NCBI GenBank assembly: GCA_016841485.1
Contig: JAENZA010000009.1
Coordinates: 1-51,392, forward strand
From: Methanobacteriota archaeon
GTDB taxonomy: Archaea; Halobacteriota; Methanomicrobia; Methanomicrobiales; Methanomicrobiaceae
Length of the DNA stretch: 51,392 nucleotides
Direction of reading: 5' to 3'
Below the pieces are notes generated by a model, which ran no database searches, was not told where the DNA came from, and was given only the letters and a program-made list of their open reading frames with translations. Made by a program: the position numbers and the translations under genes. Positions within the stretch are counted from its first letter, which is position 1; the number at the start of each line of letters is the position of its first letter. Positions 9,052 through 16,548 of this stretch are shown here, in pieces.

Positions 9052-9861
9052 TTACTCTGCCCGGAGGATCGTCCCGACCTTCTCGCCTGCAAGCGCCTTG
9101 GTGAGCGTTCCCGGGACATGACCGTTGATGACACGGATCTCCCGGATATTTTTGGAGTGGGGAAGGAGTTCGACAACCTTGCGTTCGAGGACCATGTCAT
9201 CCATTTCCATGGCAAGCAACTCACAGGCGGTAATATCTGCAATTAAGTCCGCATCGGGATTGAGGAAGGGATTTTCCGAAAACAGACCATCGACATTCTT
9301 CACCAGGATACAGCTCTTTGCTCCCAGCACTTCTGCAGCAAGGTAGGCACCCGTATCGGTCCGGTGCTGGGGAATCATACTCCCTTTCGTAGGTTCTTCG
9401 TACAACCCGTACGGCGGGGTACCGGGCATCACCGGAAGCATCCCCATCTTCATGAGCATCGGAACATCCATGATGTCATCCGGGGAGAGTTCCACTCCGC
9501 CACAATCGGAAAGAAGCGTTGCGACCATCGTCGCATTCTGCTTGGATATCTGGCCGGAGAGCTTTGCCAGGATACCGGTCGGCATCCCGAGGTCGATACC
9601 GACATCCATCACATGCCGGACCCTGACCCCCCCACCGACCACCACCAGCATCTGGTAGGTCTGTGCAAGCTCTGCCACCTCCTCGAGAAGTGGCAGGAGC
9701 ACCTCAGATCCAAAATCAACCGTACCATGTCCACCGATCTTTACCACATTAAGGTCGGGCGCAATTCTGACCTGGCTGAGAACCTCTGAACCATATTGCA
9801 TTGATTTCCTCACAAGGGTCTCCCCCTGGAACTTGTTGGCCAGCTCCCGTCGCTTCTTCAT
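9052..9861 (-). CDS. Molybdenum storage protein (MosA/MosB)-like amino acid kinase family protein
   Basis: 269 residues with the amino-acid-kinase/UMP-kinase fold: VVKIGG at 39-44 (Lys41 is the nucleotide lysine), a VVVGGGVRVRHV loop at 73-84, ILVKNVDGLFSENP at 185-198. Several stretches match the Azotobacter molybdenum storage subunits as I remember them: LGMPTGILAKL, GTPPYGLY, IPQHRTDTGAYL, VINGHVPGTLTKALAGE and VGTI near the end. Such proteins store Mo or W as polyoxometalate cages in an ATP-dependent way. Plain UMP kinase is less likely because these MoSto signatures are present and the gene sits beside molybdate permease genes. GGTAGTGAT precedes the ATG as ribosome site. It is transcribed alone, with a dyad upstream of its TATA box. 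Confidence 0.7.
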   Translation of the reverse strand: MKKRRELANKFQGETLVRKSMQYGSEVLSQVRIAPDLNVVKIGGHGTVDFGSEVLLPLLEEVAELAQTYQMLVVVGGGVRVRHVMDVGIDLGMPTGILAKLSGQISKQNATMVATLLSDCGGVELSPDDIMDVPMLMKMGMLPVMPGTPPYGLYEEPTKGSMIPQHRTDTGAYLAAEVLGAKSCILVKNVDGLFSENPFLNPDADLIADITACELLAMEMDDMVLERKVVELLPHSKNIREIRVINGHVPGTLTKALAGEKVGTILRAE

Positions 9862-9892
9862 TGTATCACTACCTAAAAGGATATATCACATC

Positions 9893-9902
9893 AAATATAA
9901 TT
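9893..9902 (-). promoter_or_regulatory. TATA box of the MoSto-like gene
   Basis: On the minus strand aattatattt lies about 35-40 bases upstream of the ATG at 9861. A second TATA-like gatatatcc (about 9878-9886) is closer. The ribosome site at 9862-9873 implies a short leader, which fits the first box better. Confidence 0.4.
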
Positions 9903-9910
9903 AGTGGCTT

Positions 9911-9934
9911 AAACAGCTGTTATAACACCTGGTT
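9911..9934. promoter_or_regulatory. 24-bp dyad, candidate operator of the MoSto-like gene
   Basis: Two 12-base halves (aaacagctgtta and taacacctggtt) are complementary at 10 of 12 positions around a central GTTATAAC. The centre lies about 61 bases upstream of the MoSto-like ATG and just upstream of its TATA box, a place where archaeal regulators often bind. The regulator is unknown. Confidence 0.4.
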
Positions 9935-9960
9935 TTGAGCAGTGAATCCGTACAACAGTA

Positions 9961-10080
9961 ATTTATACCCGAGATATGCCGCCAAAATGACGCGGGTATT
10001 ACCGAAAACAGACAATTCCTTGCGAAATTTCAGTGGACAATGCCCTGCATATTCGCCTTCAGACATGCAGGCTGACGAGA
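9961..10080 (+). other. Gene-free leader with TATA-like box and two inverted repeats
   Basis: The 286 bases between the MoSto-like start and the next gene have no convincing ORF. atttatac (9961-9968) is TATA-like. ATACCCG (9965-9971) pairs with CGGGTAT (9993-9999), and CCTGCAT (10044-10050) pairs with ATGCAGG (10065-10071). These could form a structured leader or small RNA upstream of the 71-residue gene, or be chance. No known riboswitch is recognised. Confidence 0.25.
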
Positions 10081-10083
10081 GAA

Positions 10084-10091
10084 TTTATAAA
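10084..10091 (+). promoter_or_regulatory. TATA box
   Basis: tttataaa lies 57 bases upstream of the ATG at 10148 and would give a leader of about 30 bases that contains the ribosome site. Confidence 0.5.
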
Positions 10092-10147
10092 TCAGTTGTG
10101 GATAATTGGAGTTCATTGCCAGAAACGGCAGCGAAGAGGTGAAAAGG

Positions 10148-10363
10148 ATGAAGATTTTCGTACGAGCACGACAGAAGGTCGGTGAGGGAGTAAAACAGCC
10201 CAGGTACAGGGTTGTCGCAGTGACCGGGGACAAGGGGGACAAATTCAAGGTAGAGGCTACCCACTTCAGGAAAACCGAACTTGAGGCTATCGCCGCAGAC
10301 ACCGGCGGTGAAATTGTCTGGCTCGAACCCATGTCCGAAGAAGAAAAGGGGAAGATGAAGTAA
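10148..10363 (+). CDS. Small hypothetical protein, 71 aa
   Basis: A short, highly charged protein not recognised by me. It begins MKIFVRARQKVGEG and ends in an acidic-basic tail (SEEEKGKMK). Alternating strands (RYRVVAVTG, KFKVEATHF) and a helix (KTELEAIAADTG) suggest a compact alpha/beta fold. The ATG at 10148 is chosen over an upstream in-frame one (10106) because GAGGTGA lies at 10136-10142, five bases before it. It sits between the molybdenum-storage-like and molybdate-permease genes, which is the only hint at function. Its stop codon lies inside a perfect palindrome (10358-10370). Confidence 0.65.
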   Translation: MKIFVRARQKVGEGVKQPRYRVVAVTGDKGDKFKVEATHFRKTELEAIAADTGGEIVWLEPMSEEEKGKMK

Positions 10364-10370
10364 ATTACTT
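10358..10370. promoter_or_regulatory. Perfect 13-bp palindrome, copy 1 of AGTAAATTACT
   Basis: aagtaaattactt is a perfect inverted repeat around a central A. Its 11-base core is identical to one at the wtpA promoter (15078-15088). Here it spans the stop codon of the small gene and lies about 20 bases upstream of a TATA-like tattttat (10391-10398) for the gene at 10429. Confidence 0.35.
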
Positions 10371-10428
10371 TACACTAACATCAACCCCCCTATTTTATCC
10401 CGTTATACTACAACGGTACTATCATCCT

Positions 10429-10821
10429 ATGGTAACCCTTGACGTTTCCGGCATCCTGTATGCAGCAGCCACGATTCTCATCCAGGAGGACAGGAGACTT
10501 TCCGTCGAGTTCAGGGATGGGGAAATACGGATTAAATTCCCTACCACCCGCCGGCTTGCACAATATCTCGATGTGCCTCATTACTATGTCCTCCCGTATT
10601 TTTCCACCATGGAGGATGAACACCTGATCCGGCGTGAGGAACGGGTGGGCATCTCGACCACAACAGCAGGGACTGCACTGTTCTTTTCAATGCTCGACGA
10701 TCGCCTGAAGGCATCTGCAGAAGACCTCCTCGGCAGGGAGACTTTCGAGGCACTCGGTCTCCGGGTCCGGACATGTTCGGAGAAACCGAGAGAATCTGAA
10801 GCAGCAGAGACACCCAGATAA
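10429..10821 (+). CDS. Hypothetical protein, possible winged-helix regulator
   Basis: 130 residues, no family recognised. Residues about 35-75 (RRLAQYLDVPHYYVLPYFSTMEDEHLIRR as a region) read like a winged-helix: a helix-turn-helix with a second helix that would sit in DNA, followed by a wing containing GISTTTAGTALF. The C-terminal tail is charged and probably disordered. There is no ribosome site, and TATA-like elements lie about 20-35 bases upstream, so a leaderless transcript is likely. It is followed by the molybdate permease gene 89 bases later. It is a possible local regulator of the Mo/W genes, but only by position and weak fold resemblance. Confidence 0.5.
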   Translation: MVTLDVSGILYAAATILIQEDRRLSVEFRDGEIRIKFPTTRRLAQYLDVPHYYVLPYFSTMEDEHLIRREERVGISTTTAGTALFFSMLDDRLKASAEDLLGRETFEALGLRVRTCSEKPRESEAAETPR

Positions 10822-10910
10822 GATCAATCGGGACACGGGGGGGCGGCGCTGTCTTCCTGTAGTCTCACACGAACACCCTGATATACCACGGTTCAGAGAG
10901 GGAGAGGGAA

Positions 10911-12041
10911 ATGGAGGAAAACGATACAGGCACCGCCCGTCTCCGGTTCAATTTCCGCGAGCTTGCAGGTTCGGTGGGGGATTTCGGCACCATCTTTCCG
11001 ATCGTTCTCGGCGTCGCCCTGGTAACCGATCTCAATCTCAGCACGATGCTCTTCTTCTTCGGGCTCTGGTTCATCATCGCCGGACTCTACTATCGTCTCC
11101 CCATTCCGATTGAACCGATGAAGGCAATCGGGGCAATAGTGATTGCAGGCTCCCTCACCTCAGCCGAGGTGGCCGCATCCGGTATCATCATCGGCATCTT
11201 CTTCCTCGTGGCAGGCCTCCTGAAGGGGATGGGCTGGCTCCGCGGCTATATCCCGCAGAGCATAATCCGGGGGGTGCAGGGAGGCCTTGCCCTCATCCTC
11301 CTCAGGACCGCCGCAGGCTATGGCATGGACGATCTCCTTCCCTTCGCCCTTGCGGTGCTGGTCATCATCGGATTCTTCCTGCTTGCACGGCGGACCCGCA
11401 TCCCCGACATCTCGGCCCTTCTCGTCATCGCCCTGGGATTTGCGGGCGGCATGTATCTCTACGGGATACCGGAATTTTCCCTCCCGGCACTCCCTGTCTT
11501 GTCCCTCCCGGCACTCTCCCTGTACCCGCGGGTCACGTGGGACCTCGTCCTCCCCCAGGTACCCCTCACCATTGCAAACGCAATTCTTGCCACCTCACTT
11601 CTGACGATGGACCTCTTCAAACGTGAGGTGGATCCAGACAGACTCTCGGTCACTATCGGCCTTATGAACCTTGTCTCGGTCCCGTTCGGCGGCATGCCGA
11701 TGTGCCACGGGGCAGGGGGCCTTGCCGCCCAGTACCGCTTCGGTGCCCGGACGGGAGGGGCCAATATGTACGCGGGCATCATTCTCTTCGCCCTTGCCCT
11801 GCTCTTTGCGTCCTCTGACATGCTCGCTCTCTTCCCTACAGGAATATTCGGGGCACTCCTCGTCTTTGTAGCCATTGAACTCGGGCGCCACAGCCTGAAG
11901 ACCGATTCCTACCTCGTCAGCGGCATAATGGTCATTGTGGCGTTCTTCGCAGGCATGGCAGTCGCCTTCGTCGTAGGTATCATCCTGGCATATGCTACGG
12001 CATGGTATGCTAAACGAACTGCACGCAAGGCAAAAGAATAA
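10911..12041 (+). CDS. Molybdate permease, MOT1/SulP-related family
   Basis: 376 residues and about ten membrane spans. The start FRELAGSVGDFGTIFPIVLG and the early LYYRLPIPIEPMKAIGA motif are hallmarks of the MOT1-type molybdate transporters, which are distant relatives of SulP sulfate permeases and lack the STAS domain, as here. A later GGMPMCHGAGGLAAQYRFGA segment is the second family motif. It would bring molybdate (or tungstate) through the cell membrane by secondary transport. The GGGAGAGGGAA ribosome site precedes the ATG. It is convergent with wtpC, so this locus carries both a secondary and an ABC-type importer. Sulfate transport cannot be excluded by sequence. Confidence 0.8.
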   Translation: MEENDTGTARLRFNFRELAGSVGDFGTIFPIVLGVALVTDLNLSTMLFFFGLWFIIAGLYYRLPIPIEPMKAIGAIVIAGSLTSAEVAASGIIIGIFFLVAGLLKGMGWLRGYIPQSIIRGVQGGLALILLRTAAGYGMDDLLPFALAVLVIIGFFLLARRTRIPDISALLVIALGFAGGMYLYGIPEFSLPALPVLSLPALSLYPRVTWDLVLPQVPLTIANAILATSLLTMDLFKREVDPDRLSVTIGLMNLVSVPFGGMPMCHGAGGLAAQYRFGARTGGANMYAGIILFALALLFASSDMLALFPTGIFGALLVFVAIELGRHSLKTDSYLVSGIMVIVAFFAGMAVAFVVGIILAYATAWYAKRTARKAKE

Positions 12042-12045
12042 AAAA
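12032..12045 (-). terminator. T-tract terminator of the wtp operon
   Basis: On the minus strand a run reading ttttttattctttt lies 14 bases after the wtpC stop, inside the 3' end of the convergent permease gene. Confidence 0.45.
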
Positions 12046-12058
12046 TCTAAGGAATAGT

Positions 12059-13153
12059 TCAGGAGGCGGATTCGTCACCATGCATGAGCGAGGCGGCCAC
12101 AACGGCATCCGGAGGGCACCAGAGGAAGACCTCCATCCCTTCCGCAAGGCCGTGCCGGATCACCTTGCTTCGGTGCACATCGGCAATGACGGGAAAGAAA
12201 GGAGTCTTAAGCGTCATCCGCACCATTGCCCCGTCGGAGAGCATGGAGAGGATTCTCCCGGCAAGGACATTCTCTTCCCAGCCGGCGGGAGGAGGGTTGG
12301 GTGAGAGGCGGATCTCATGCGCCCGGACACAGGCGGCGACCTGATCCCCCTCCTTGAATCCCCGGTCGGGGGCCCTTAGCAGGCAATCGCCGCTTCGTAT
12401 CATAACGTACCCGTCCGCAACACTCTCCACCGCTCCATCGATGATATTCTCCATACCGACAAACCGGGCAACCTCACGGAATGGTGGTGCAGAGAAGATC
12501 TCTTCTCTCGTTCCTTCGGTCACAAGACGGCCGTCGATGATGACGGCCACCCTCGTCGCAAGCCGAAGGGCCTCCTCCCTCGAATGGCTTACGTGCACCA
12601 CCGTCAGACCGTACTCCTCACAGATACGGGCAAGTTCGAGGATGAAAAAGTCACGGGTGAGGGGGTCCAGGGCCGCAAGCGGTTCGTCGAGCAGAAGGAC
12701 ATCGGGTTCGACCACGAGGGCCCGGGCAAGGGCCACCCGCTGCTGCTCGCCTCCGCTCATCGTCCGCGGCAGACGATGGGCAAGAGAGGTGATACCGAAA
12801 CGCTCCATTATCCCTCGGACCCGTCCCTGCGCCTTTTCCGGGGGGACCTGCTGCATCTTCAGCCCGAATGCGATGTTCTCCTCCACCGTCATGTGGGGAA
12901 AGAGGGAGTAGTCCTGGTACATCAGCGAGATCCGCCGTTCTTCGGGAGGGGTGTTTCTGACGTCATCGTGCCGCAGGAGGATGCGGCCTTCATCCGGGCT
13001 GTGAAGACCGGCAATCGCCTCCAGAAGGACGGTCTTTCCCGCCCCCGATGGGCCGATTATGAAGAAATACTCACCTCTGCCGATATGCAGGGACACTTCC
13101 TGCAGGCAGAACTCGCCGAGTCTCAGTGATACGCCGTCAAATTCTATCATCAT
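12059..13153 (-). CDS. wtpC: Molybdate/tungstate ABC transporter, ATP-binding protein
   Basis: 364 residues. The ABC domain has Walker A (GPSGAGKT, about 34-41), the signature MSGGEQQR (about 132-139) and Walker B (VLLLDEP). After residue 230 a MOP/TOBE-type domain follows (VADGYVMIRSGD, then VRAHEIRLSP), which in ModC/WtpC binds oxyanion and can lower transport when the cell has enough. It powers uptake through WtpB. The start overlaps the wtpB end by 17 bases. The ATP-binding proteins of sulfate and iron transporters are similar, but the WtpA and WtpB neighbours settle the substrate class. Confidence 0.88.
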   Translation of the reverse strand: MMIEFDGVSLRLGEFCLQEVSLHIGRGEYFFIIGPSGAGKTVLLEAIAGLHSPDEGRILLRHDDVRNTPPEERRISLMYQDYSLFPHMTVEENIAFGLKMQQVPPEKAQGRVRGIMERFGITSLAHRLPRTMSGGEQQRVALARALVVEPDVLLLDEPLAALDPLTRDFFILELARICEEYGLTVVHVSHSREEALRLATRVAVIIDGRLVTEGTREEIFSAPPFREVARFVGMENIIDGAVESVADGYVMIRSGDCLLRAPDRGFKEGDQVAACVRAHEIRLSPNPPPAGWEENVLAGRILSMLSDGAMVRMTLKTPFFPVIADVHRSKVIRHGLAEGMEVFLWCPPDAVVAASLMHGDESAS

Positions 13154-13988
13154 ACTTCCCCATGAAGCGTGTCAGGAACCGGAGCAGGCCAAAGACCGCA
13201 AGACAGACGATGAGAAACACGAAGGCGACACTCCGTGACTCCCTGATCCCGTGGGTGGTAAAGGTGTAGTAGATCACGGTCGAGATCACCATCGGGTAGT
13301 AGGCAATCATGATGATTGCGGCAAACTCACCAATAGCACGACCCCAGGCAAGGATAGCCCCCGAATAAATATGCCGGACGGAGAGGGGAAGAACGACCCG
13401 GGTAAAGGCCTGGAACCGGCTCGCCCCAAGCGTGCGGGCCACGTTTTCTATATGCAGCGGCACATTCTCGAATCCCTCCCGGACGCTGTTGATCAGGTAC
13501 GGCGACGAGACAAAGACCATCGCGGCAACAATCCCTGCATACGCATCCTCAAAGAATATTCCCGCAGAGGCGAGCGGTGCACCCAAAACCCCCCGCTCCA
13601 TGAAGAGCAGATAGACCATGATGCCTGCGATGGTATGCGGCAGCATCAGCGGGAGATCGACGAGACTTTCCACAATCCCCTTGCCACGGAAATTCACCCG
13701 TGCCAGCACATAGGCAAGAGGTATCCCGAAGAGCAGAAGGATGAGAACCGCATTGAGCCCCGCCCCCATCGTCAGGATAATCGAATCGACGACCCGCTCC
13801 TGGGTCGCAACCTGCACAAGATGAGGCAGGTCACCGAACTCGGGGACAGCAAGAGAGAGGATGGCAAGGACCGTGAGAATCACAATCAGCGATCCGGTGA
13901 GCCCGAAGGAGATCAGGCATGCATCGGGCAGCCGGTGTGATGAACGGTATCCCCTCCACCACGACTGATCCCCTCTCATTGTCTGCAC
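13137..13988 (-). CDS. wtpB: Molybdate/tungstate ABC transporter, permease
   Basis: 283 residues with six membrane segments and a cytoplasmic N-terminal tail of about 20 polar residues. The EAA loop that docks on the ATPase is seen in NVARTLGASRFQAFTRVVLP (about 200). PLMLPHTIAGIMVYLLF is a typical ModB/WtpB stretch. It forms the channel dimer for molybdate or tungstate in the cell membrane. It is the middle gene of wtpA-wtpB-wtpC, 18 bases after wtpA. Whether the pore prefers Mo or W cannot be read from sequence. Confidence 0.88.
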   Translation of the reverse strand: MQTMRGDQSWWRGYRSSHRLPDACLISFGLTGSLIVILTVLAILSLAVPEFGDLPHLVQVATQERVVDSIILTMGAGLNAVLILLLFGIPLAYVLARVNFRGKGIVESLVDLPLMLPHTIAGIMVYLLFMERGVLGAPLASAGIFFEDAYAGIVAAMVFVSSPYLINSVREGFENVPLHIENVARTLGASRFQAFTRVVLPLSVRHIYSGAILAWGRAIGEFAAIIMIAYYPMVISTVIYYTFTTHGIRESRSVAFVFLIVCLAVFGLLRFLTRFMGKYDDRI

Positions 13989-14006
13989 CGTGAAAAAATG
14001 ATAGTA

Positions 14007-15074
14007 TCAGAGAATCTCCACATACGGGATAAGTCCGTCGGGAATAGCGCCGTAGCCCCCTGCGGGGATAATCGGCGGCTGTCCCTGGGACGCCATAATA
14101 TCATTGCCGGTCTGCATAATGAGCATTTCTACAAACTTTTCGCCGTAGTCGGGCTGTTCAGCATTCAGGGGGACCGTTACGCCGTAAACGATGGGCTTGC
14201 CCAGGTTGACACCGCTGGTACAGTTGATCTGAACCTGTGCATAGGTGTCGGCCTGCTGGGCGGACGAGAGGTCGATCTCCACCGGGAGCTCAACGAACTT
14301 GAGGTCGTTCTGCACGGCGACACTGCGGTACTCCCATGCGTAGTCAAGACCGCCGGCCTCGAGCATCTGGACAAGCTCGACGGACTTCGGGCGGATCTGC
14401 AGGGTGCCGGTCGGCTGCGGGTCGGTTGCCTCGATGGTCCAGACGCCATCGGTCTCCGAGACGGTCATTGCGCTGTTTGCACCGACGGTGTTCTCGAAGA
14501 TGGTGTCATCGTCATAGTAGAGTTCCGCAAGCTGAATGACCATCGGGGTGCGGTATCCACACGGGTCAAGGTTGGGGTCGGAGAACGCCCACTTGACATC
14601 GTCCTTCTGGAGAATGGTGTACCAGGTATCTGCGTTCACTTCGTCGGCATACATGCTCTCATCCGTGTAGCAGAGCACCATCCGGTTGTTGGCAAACGTG
14701 GCATACCAGTCTGCATCATCAGGGACCATGAGGGCCGGGATGAGGGAGTAGTCGGCCGAGGCAAGGACATCTGCTTCCTTGTCAAGTTCGGTGATATCCT
14801 TTACAATCTTGGTACTGCCGCCTGCATAGAGCAGAACATCAGCTTCGGGATACTTAGCTTCGAAGACCTGTTCCATCTGTTCAAACGGGCTGGTCAGGCT
14901 TCCTGCATGGAAGACCTTCACCTGCACTTCCTCGGCAGGTGCAGCCGTGGGTGTTGGTGTTGGTGTTGTTTCAACACCTGGCGTTGCCCCATCATCGGTT
15001 GATGTACAACCGCAGAGGAAAACAGCGGCCAGAAGGACAGCACCAATGAATACCATTGAGACTTTTTGGCTCAT
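14007..15074 (-). CDS. wtpA: Molybdate/tungstate-binding lipoprotein
   Basis: 355 residues. A signal peptide with a lipobox (FLCGC at about 19-23) anchors the mature protein through the cysteine, followed by a Thr-Pro-rich flexible linker (TPTPTPTAAPA). The binding domain starts with VFHAGSLTSPFEQ, the hallmark of WtpA/ModA-like oxyanion receptors, in which the Ser and nearby residues hold the anion; a second binding stretch is likely near LLYAGGSTK. It captures molybdate or tungstate outside the membrane and hands it to WtpB. The ATG has no ribosome site but TTATAAAT lies 25-32 bases upstream, so the mRNA is probably leaderless. Two dyads flank this promoter. Confidence 0.92.
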   Translation of the reverse strand: MSQKVSMVFIGAVLLAAVFLCGCTSTDDGATPGVETTPTPTPTAAPAEEVQVKVFHAGSLTSPFEQMEQVFEAKYPEADVLLYAGGSTKIVKDITELDKEADVLASADYSLIPALMVPDDADWYATFANNRMVLCYTDESMYADEVNADTWYTILQKDDVKWAFSDPNLDPCGYRTPMVIQLAELYYDDDTIFENTVGANSAMTVSETDGVWTIEATDPQPTGTLQIRPKSVELVQMLEAGGLDYAWEYRSVAVQNDLKFVELPVEIDLSSAQQADTYAQVQINCTSGVNLGKPIVYGVTVPLNAEQPDYGEKFVEMLIMQTGNDIMASQGQPPIIPAGGYGAIPDGLIPYVEIL

Positions 15075-15077
15075 ATG

Positions 15078-15088
15078 AGTAAATTACT
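15078..15088. promoter_or_regulatory. Palindrome AGTAAATTACT at the wtpA start, copy 2
   Basis: A perfect 11-base inverted repeat four bases upstream of the wtpA ATG, between its TATA box and predicted start point, where a bound protein would block transcription. Outer bases extend it to 17 with one mismatched pair. The same core occurs at 10359-10369. Confidence 0.4.
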
Positions 15089-15098
15089 AATGAAATTA

Positions 15099-15106
15099 AT
15101 TTATAA
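15099..15106 (-). promoter_or_regulatory. TATA box of wtpABC
   Basis: On the minus strand ttataaat sits 25-32 bases upstream of the wtpA ATG, predicting transcription starting at or very near the start codon. Confidence 0.6.
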
Positions 15107-15122
15107 CTTTATGTTTGAGTGA

Positions 15123-15144
15123 AGTTAATCGCAAATTATTAACT
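15123..15144. promoter_or_regulatory. 22-bp dyad AGTTAAT-N8-ATTAACT, ModE-box-like candidate
   Basis: Two perfect 7-base arms with an 8-base spacer, centred about 59 bases upstream of the wtpA ATG and just upstream of its TATA box. The outer GTTA...TAAC ends recall bacterial ModE boxes. It also lies in the spacer before hisD on the other strand. Confidence 0.4.
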
Positions 15145-15254
15145 CGATCGAGGCTGATACACCATCTCTCATTTTTATATCGATATTGTACCCGCCCCAT
15201 GCAGTCTCCTTCGGACGAAACCATCATACTCCCGGATAGCACACGCTTCTCCAT

Positions 15255-16508
15255 ATGTGGAAACCTCTGGACGTGGAGACCTGGGTTGCCGGCCGGCGGG
15301 GCGACCTTGAACAGGTCAGGGGACCGGTCAGCGAGATAATTGAGGGAATACGCACCCGCGGTGATGCGGCCCTCAGGGAGTATACGAAGAAATTTGACGG
15401 CATAGAAATAGAGGACTTCCGGGTCGGTGAAGAAGAAATTGAAGCGGCCTACGATGCAACGGACCCGACCCTCACAGAGTGCCTCGTCGAGGCAGAGGCA
15501 CGCATCACCCAGTTCCATGAACTCCAGAAGCGTGATGACATCCGCCTCAGGGAGATCGAGCCGGGCATCACCCTCGGCATGAAGGCGACCCCGCTGGACA
15601 GGGTGGGTATCTACGTCCCCGGCGGACGGGCGGCCTACCCGTCGACCGCGCTTATGGGTGCCGTCCCTGCACGGGTGGCGGGAGTCCCGCAGATCTGCTG
15701 CTGCACCCCGCCGCCGGTTCACCCCCTCACCCTCCTTGCCCTCGACATCGCCGGGGTCCGGGAGATCTACCGCGTCGGCGGTGCGCAGGCGATCGCCGCC
15801 CTGGCACTTGGGACCGAAACCATCCGGCCTGTCCAGAAGATTGCCGGCCCCGGCAACATCTACGTCACCGCCGCGAAGATGATGCTCCGCGAATACGCCG
15901 AGATCGACTTCCCCGCCGGACCGTCGGAGATTGGCATCATCGCCGACGCATCCGCCAATCCCACGTATATCGCCGCGGATATTCTCGCACAGGCCGAACA
16001 CGACCCCCACGCAGGATGCGTCCTCATCACCACCGACCCCTCAGTTGCCGAAGAGACCGGAAGAGAAATCCGCCGCCAGATGGAAACCCTCCCCCGCCGG
16101 GAGATCATCACCAGCGCACTTGCAAACTCCGGGTATGTCCTCGTTGCAGACCTGGACGAGGCGATTGCCGCGAGCGATGCCATCGCGCCCGAACACCTCT
16201 CCATCCAGGTAAGAGACACCCTCCCGGTCCTCCAAAAGGTGCGCCACGCAGGCTCCATCTTTGCCGGACCCTACACCCCCGTAGCCTGCGGGGACTATGC
16301 CTCCGGCACCAACCATATACTCCCGACCGCAGGGTATGCACGGATGTACTCCGGGCTGACCGTGGACCACTTCTCCAAGACCTCCACCATCCAGATCATC
16401 GAACGTGAGGGACTGGATGCCATTGGCGATATTGTGGAACGCCTTGCTACCGAAGAGGGCCTCACCGCCCATGCGGCATCCGTCCGGGTGCGGCGGAACG
16501 GCATCTGA
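15255..16508 (+). CDS. hisD: Histidinol dehydrogenase
   Basis: 417 residues, normal length. Family motifs are clear: RTRGDAALREYTKKFDG near the start, VGIYVPGGRAAYPSTALM, the PROSITE-type stretch IDFPAGPSEIGIIAD, AQAEHDPHAG (Gln, His and Asp ligands of the catalytic zinc), and the C-terminal CGDYASGTNHILPT with the active His. It oxidises histidinol to histidine in two NAD-dependent steps, the last of the pathway, in the cytoplasm. It is alone here, with hisC some 7 kb away. No ribosome site; a TATA-like tttttatat lies at 15174-15182. Divergent from wtpA across a 180-base spacer. Confidence 0.95.
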   Translation: MWKPLDVETWVAGRRGDLEQVRGPVSEIIEGIRTRGDAALREYTKKFDGIEIEDFRVGEEEIEAAYDATDPTLTECLVEAEARITQFHELQKRDDIRLREIEPGITLGMKATPLDRVGIYVPGGRAAYPSTALMGAVPARVAGVPQICCCTPPPVHPLTLLALDIAGVREIYRVGGAQAIAALALGTETIRPVQKIAGPGNIYVTAAKMMLREYAEIDFPAGPSEIGIIADASANPTYIAADILAQAEHDPHAGCVLITTDPSVAEETGREIRRQMETLPRREIITSALANSGYVLVADLDEAIAASDAIAPEHLSIQVRDTLPVLQKVRHAGSIFAGPYTPVACGDYASGTNHILPTAGYARMYSGLTVDHFSKTSTIQIIEREGLDAIGDIVERLATEEGLTAHAASVRVRRNGI

Positions 16509-16548
16509 ACCTTTCCGTTCAAAATACCATCAATATCTTAAAAATCGA

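Noticed and set aside
9052-9861. Plain UMP kinase (pyrH) reading of the amino acid kinase gene
   Set aside because: MoSto-specific stretches and Mo/W neighbours make the storage protein a better call, though kinase activity is not excluded.
14950-14978. Direct repeats GGTGTT and a 7-bp hairpin
   Set aside because: They encode the Thr-Pro linker of the wtpA lipoprotein; repetition follows from codon use.
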